DNA of 6,172 nt from an uncultured Alphaproteobacteria bacterium (GTDB lineage: Bacteria; Pseudomonadota; Alphaproteobacteria; Rhizobiales; Hyphomicrobiaceae): positions 1-6,172 of the forward strand of contig CALFEM010000327.1 of NCBI GenBank assembly GCA_937950105.1, read 5' to 3'. The notes beneath the pieces were generated by a model. It was given only the letters and a program-made list of their open reading frames with translations, made no database searches and was not told where the DNA came from. This document shows positions 4,733 to 6,172 of the stretch, one piece after another. The first letter of the stretch is position 1. Every line of letters starts with the position of its first letter. The position numbers and the translations under genes are program-made.

Positions 4733-5608
4733 TCAGTGGAACTTCGCCCACAGGCGGCGCTTGCCGATGTAAAGCAGGATGGTCGTCACCAGCAGGTACA
4801 GCATGACCTGCCAGCCGATGCGCTTCCTCTGGTCGAGCGACGGATCGGCCGCCCACGACAGGAAGGCCGCCACGTCACGTGCGTTCTGCTCCTGCGAGGC
4901 CTTCGCGCCGGCCGTCTCGGCGTAGGTCACCGGGCCGCCGTCGAGCACGTTCGGCATGGCGATCTGGTTGCCCGGAAACGCCGTGTTGTAGTTCATGCCG
5001 TCGGCGACGACGACATCCTTCGGCGCCTCGTGATAACCGGTCATCAGCGCGTAGAGATAGTCCGCGCCGCCTTCCTGGTAGCCCTTGCCGATGTCGGCCA
5101 TCATCAGGAAGATGTGCTTGTACCACGGCGCCGTGTTGTGGACGTTGCGGGCGCGCGTGATGAGCGAGAGGTCCGGCGGCAGCGCACCGTTCTGCGCCGC
5201 GCGGGCCTCGTTCTCGTTCTTGTAGGGGCCGAGGATCGGATCGGCGAGGCGCGCCGGCCGCTCGAACATCTTGCCCTCGTCGTTGGGGCCGTCGACGATC
5301 TTGTTCGGCCACTCGGCGGCGAGCGCCTTGACGGCCTCCTCCGGGAACTGCGGGCCACCCGGCTCGGCGAGCGAGCGGAAGGCGACGCGGCTGAGGCCGT
5401 GGCAGGAGGCGCAGACCTCCTTGTAGACCTGGAAGCCGCGCTGCAACTGCTGCGGGTCGTACTGGCCGCGGAAGCCGGCGAACGTCCACGGCTGCTTCTC
5501 GATGTGGTGCGCGCCACCGCCGCCGGCGATGCCGGCGGCAGGGGCGGTGATCGCGAGGCCGAGCGCCAGAGCGGCGAGGCGGAGCGATTTGGTCATCGTC
5601 TTGGTCAT
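4733..5608 (-). CDS. petC: Cytochrome c1, heme subunit of the cytochrome bc1 complex
   Basis: This membrane-anchored periplasmic c-type cytochrome passes electrons from the Rieske protein to soluble or membrane cytochrome c. The 291-residue product begins with a Sec signal peptide (hydrophobic about 9-24, likely cut near AGIA-GG at 28). The heme attachment motif CASCH lies at 66-70, preceded by QRGFQVYKEV. GALPPDLSLITRARN is at 141-155 and GYHEAP at 191-196. The sixth heme ligand is the methionine of NQIAMPNVL (M218). A single C-terminal anchor lies at about 264-282, followed by the positive cytoplasmic end GKRRLWAKFH. The ATG at 5608 is preferred because AGGGA lies 10 bases before it. A second ATG four codons in, at 5596, is possible. 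It follows petB by 28 bases in one operon. It is a separate gene, not part of a fused b/c1 polyprotein. Confidence 0.96.
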   Translation of the reverse strand: MTKTMTKSLRLAALALGLAITAPAAGIAGGGGAHHIEKQPWTFAGFRGQYDPQQLQRGFQVYKEVCASCHGLSRVAFRSLAEPGGPQFPEEAVKALAAEWPNKIVDGPNDEGKMFERPARLADPILGPYKNENEARAAQNGALPPDLSLITRARNVHNTAPWYKHIFLMMADIGKGYQEGGADYLYALMTGYHEAPKDVVVADGMNYNTAFPGNQIAMPNVLDGGPVTYAETAGAKASQEQNARDVAAFLSWAADPSLDQRKRIGWQVMLYLLVTTILLYIGKRRLWAKFH

Positions 5609-5636
5609 CGGTCGATTTTCCCTATCGTCTGCCAGC

Positions 5637-6172
5637 TCAGCGCTTCTCGGGCGCGTGTGCCGCACCCGCGGCCGCCGGTGCACCACCGCCCGAACCCGGA
5701 CCGAGCACGTCCTCGGTGATGGAGCGCGGCAGCGGCTTCGGCGTCTCGATGATGCCGACGACCGGCATGATGACGAGGAAGAACGCGAAGTAGTAGACGG
5801 TGAAGACGCGCGTCCACGTCACGTAGGGCTCCTCGGCCGGCATGGCGCCAAGATAGCCGAGCGCCAGGCAGGTGAAGACGAACGCCCAGAAGAACCACTT
5901 GAAGATCGGGCGGTACTTCGCCGAGCGCACGCGCGCGGTGTCGAGCCACGGCACGAACGCCAGCACGGCGATCGACGCGAACATGACGATGACGCCGCCG
6001 AGCTTGTCGGGGATGGCGCGCAGCATCGCGTAGAACGGCAGGAAGTACCACTCGGGCACGATGTGCGGCGGCGTCACCAGCGGGTTGGCCTCGGTATAGT
6101 TGTCCGGATGGCCCAAATAGTCGGGCAGGAAGAACACGAACCAGGCGAACAGGATCAGGAACGCGAACATGC
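5637..6172 (-). CDS. petB: Cytochrome b of the bc1 complex, C-terminal part (cut by the window end)
   Basis: This is the membrane subunit of the bc1 complex that carries the two b hemes and the quinol-oxidation (Qo) and quinone-reduction sites. The frame is open to the window edge, so the N-terminal heme-binding half lies outside. The 177 visible complete codons start within a transmembrane helix ([15 protein letters not shown]). They then show [20 protein letters not shown] with the Qo-site PEWY motif (residues 39-42 of the visible part). Three more helices follow at roughly 57-76, 91-108 and 121-141. Family identity is therefore firm. After the conserved end ([13 protein letters not shown]) there is a ~27-residue glycine/alanine/proline-rich tail ending APEKR before the TGA at 5637. 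The Rieske gene petA would be expected upstream, beyond the window. Confidence 0.97.
   Translation of the reverse strand, partial: MFAFLILFAWFVFFLPDYLGHPDNYTEANPLVTPPHIVPEWYFLPFYAMLRAIPDKLGGVIVMFASIAVLAFVPWLDTARVRSAKYRPIFKWFFWAFVFTCLALGYLGAMPAEEPYVTWTRVFTVYYFAFFLVIMPVVGIIETPKPLPRSITEDVLGPGSGGGAPAAAGAAHAPEKR

Noticed and set aside
4724..5719. 331-codon plus-strand frame opposite petC
   Set aside because: It is an antisense shadow of cytochrome c1, which is unmistakable on the minus strand (CASCH and the AMP ligand motif).

Overview
The window is G+C-rich DNA from what looks like an alphaproteobacterium, probably a member of the Hyphomicrobiales (Rhizobiales). I infer this from the cytochrome bc1 genes followed by a methylthioadenosine phosphorylase gene, from the alphaproteobacterial look of cytochrome c1, and from a small cysteine-containing lipoprotein resembling ones I remember from that order. 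No search was run, so the genus is open.

The first 47 bases are not genomic. They are an Illumina TruSeq P7-side adapter with a 6-base index, so base 48 is the true contig end, and the first gene is cut there. Layout from left to right: a 3'-truncated NADPH:quinone oxidoreductase gene (qor, minus, 48-950); a 195-base divergent intergenic region; a small predicted lipoprotein (plus, 1146-1610); a YeeE/YedE (TsuA-type) sulfur-compound transporter (minus, 1683-2828); a 330-base non-coding stretch (2829-3158) with two FNR/FixK-type boxes, two hairpins and a heptamer repeat; mtnP (minus, 3159-4040); a SUKH/SMI1-like acidic-tailed protein (minus, 4037-4624) overlapping mtnP by 4 bases; a terminator hairpin (4679-4706); petC for cytochrome c1 (minus, 4733-5608); and the 3' part of petB for cytochrome b (minus, 5637 to the window end).

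The petB-petC pair encodes two of the three core subunits of the respiratory bc1 complex. Its transcription probably ends at the 4679-4706 hairpin. The SUKH-like gene and mtnP look like a translationally coupled pair. MtnP splits methylthioadenosine, a by-product of polyamine and acyl-homoserine-lactone synthesis, into adenine and methylthioribose-1-phosphate. The transporter beyond it also concerns sulfur and appears to have its own upstream region, possibly under oxygen-responsive control.

I see no CRISPR array, tRNA, rRNA, insertion sequence, phage gene or recognisable defence cassette, and no convincing new multi-gene system. The points most worth checking are the adapter artefact, the paired FNR-like sites before the transporter gene, and the coupling of an undescribed SUKH-like gene to mtnP.
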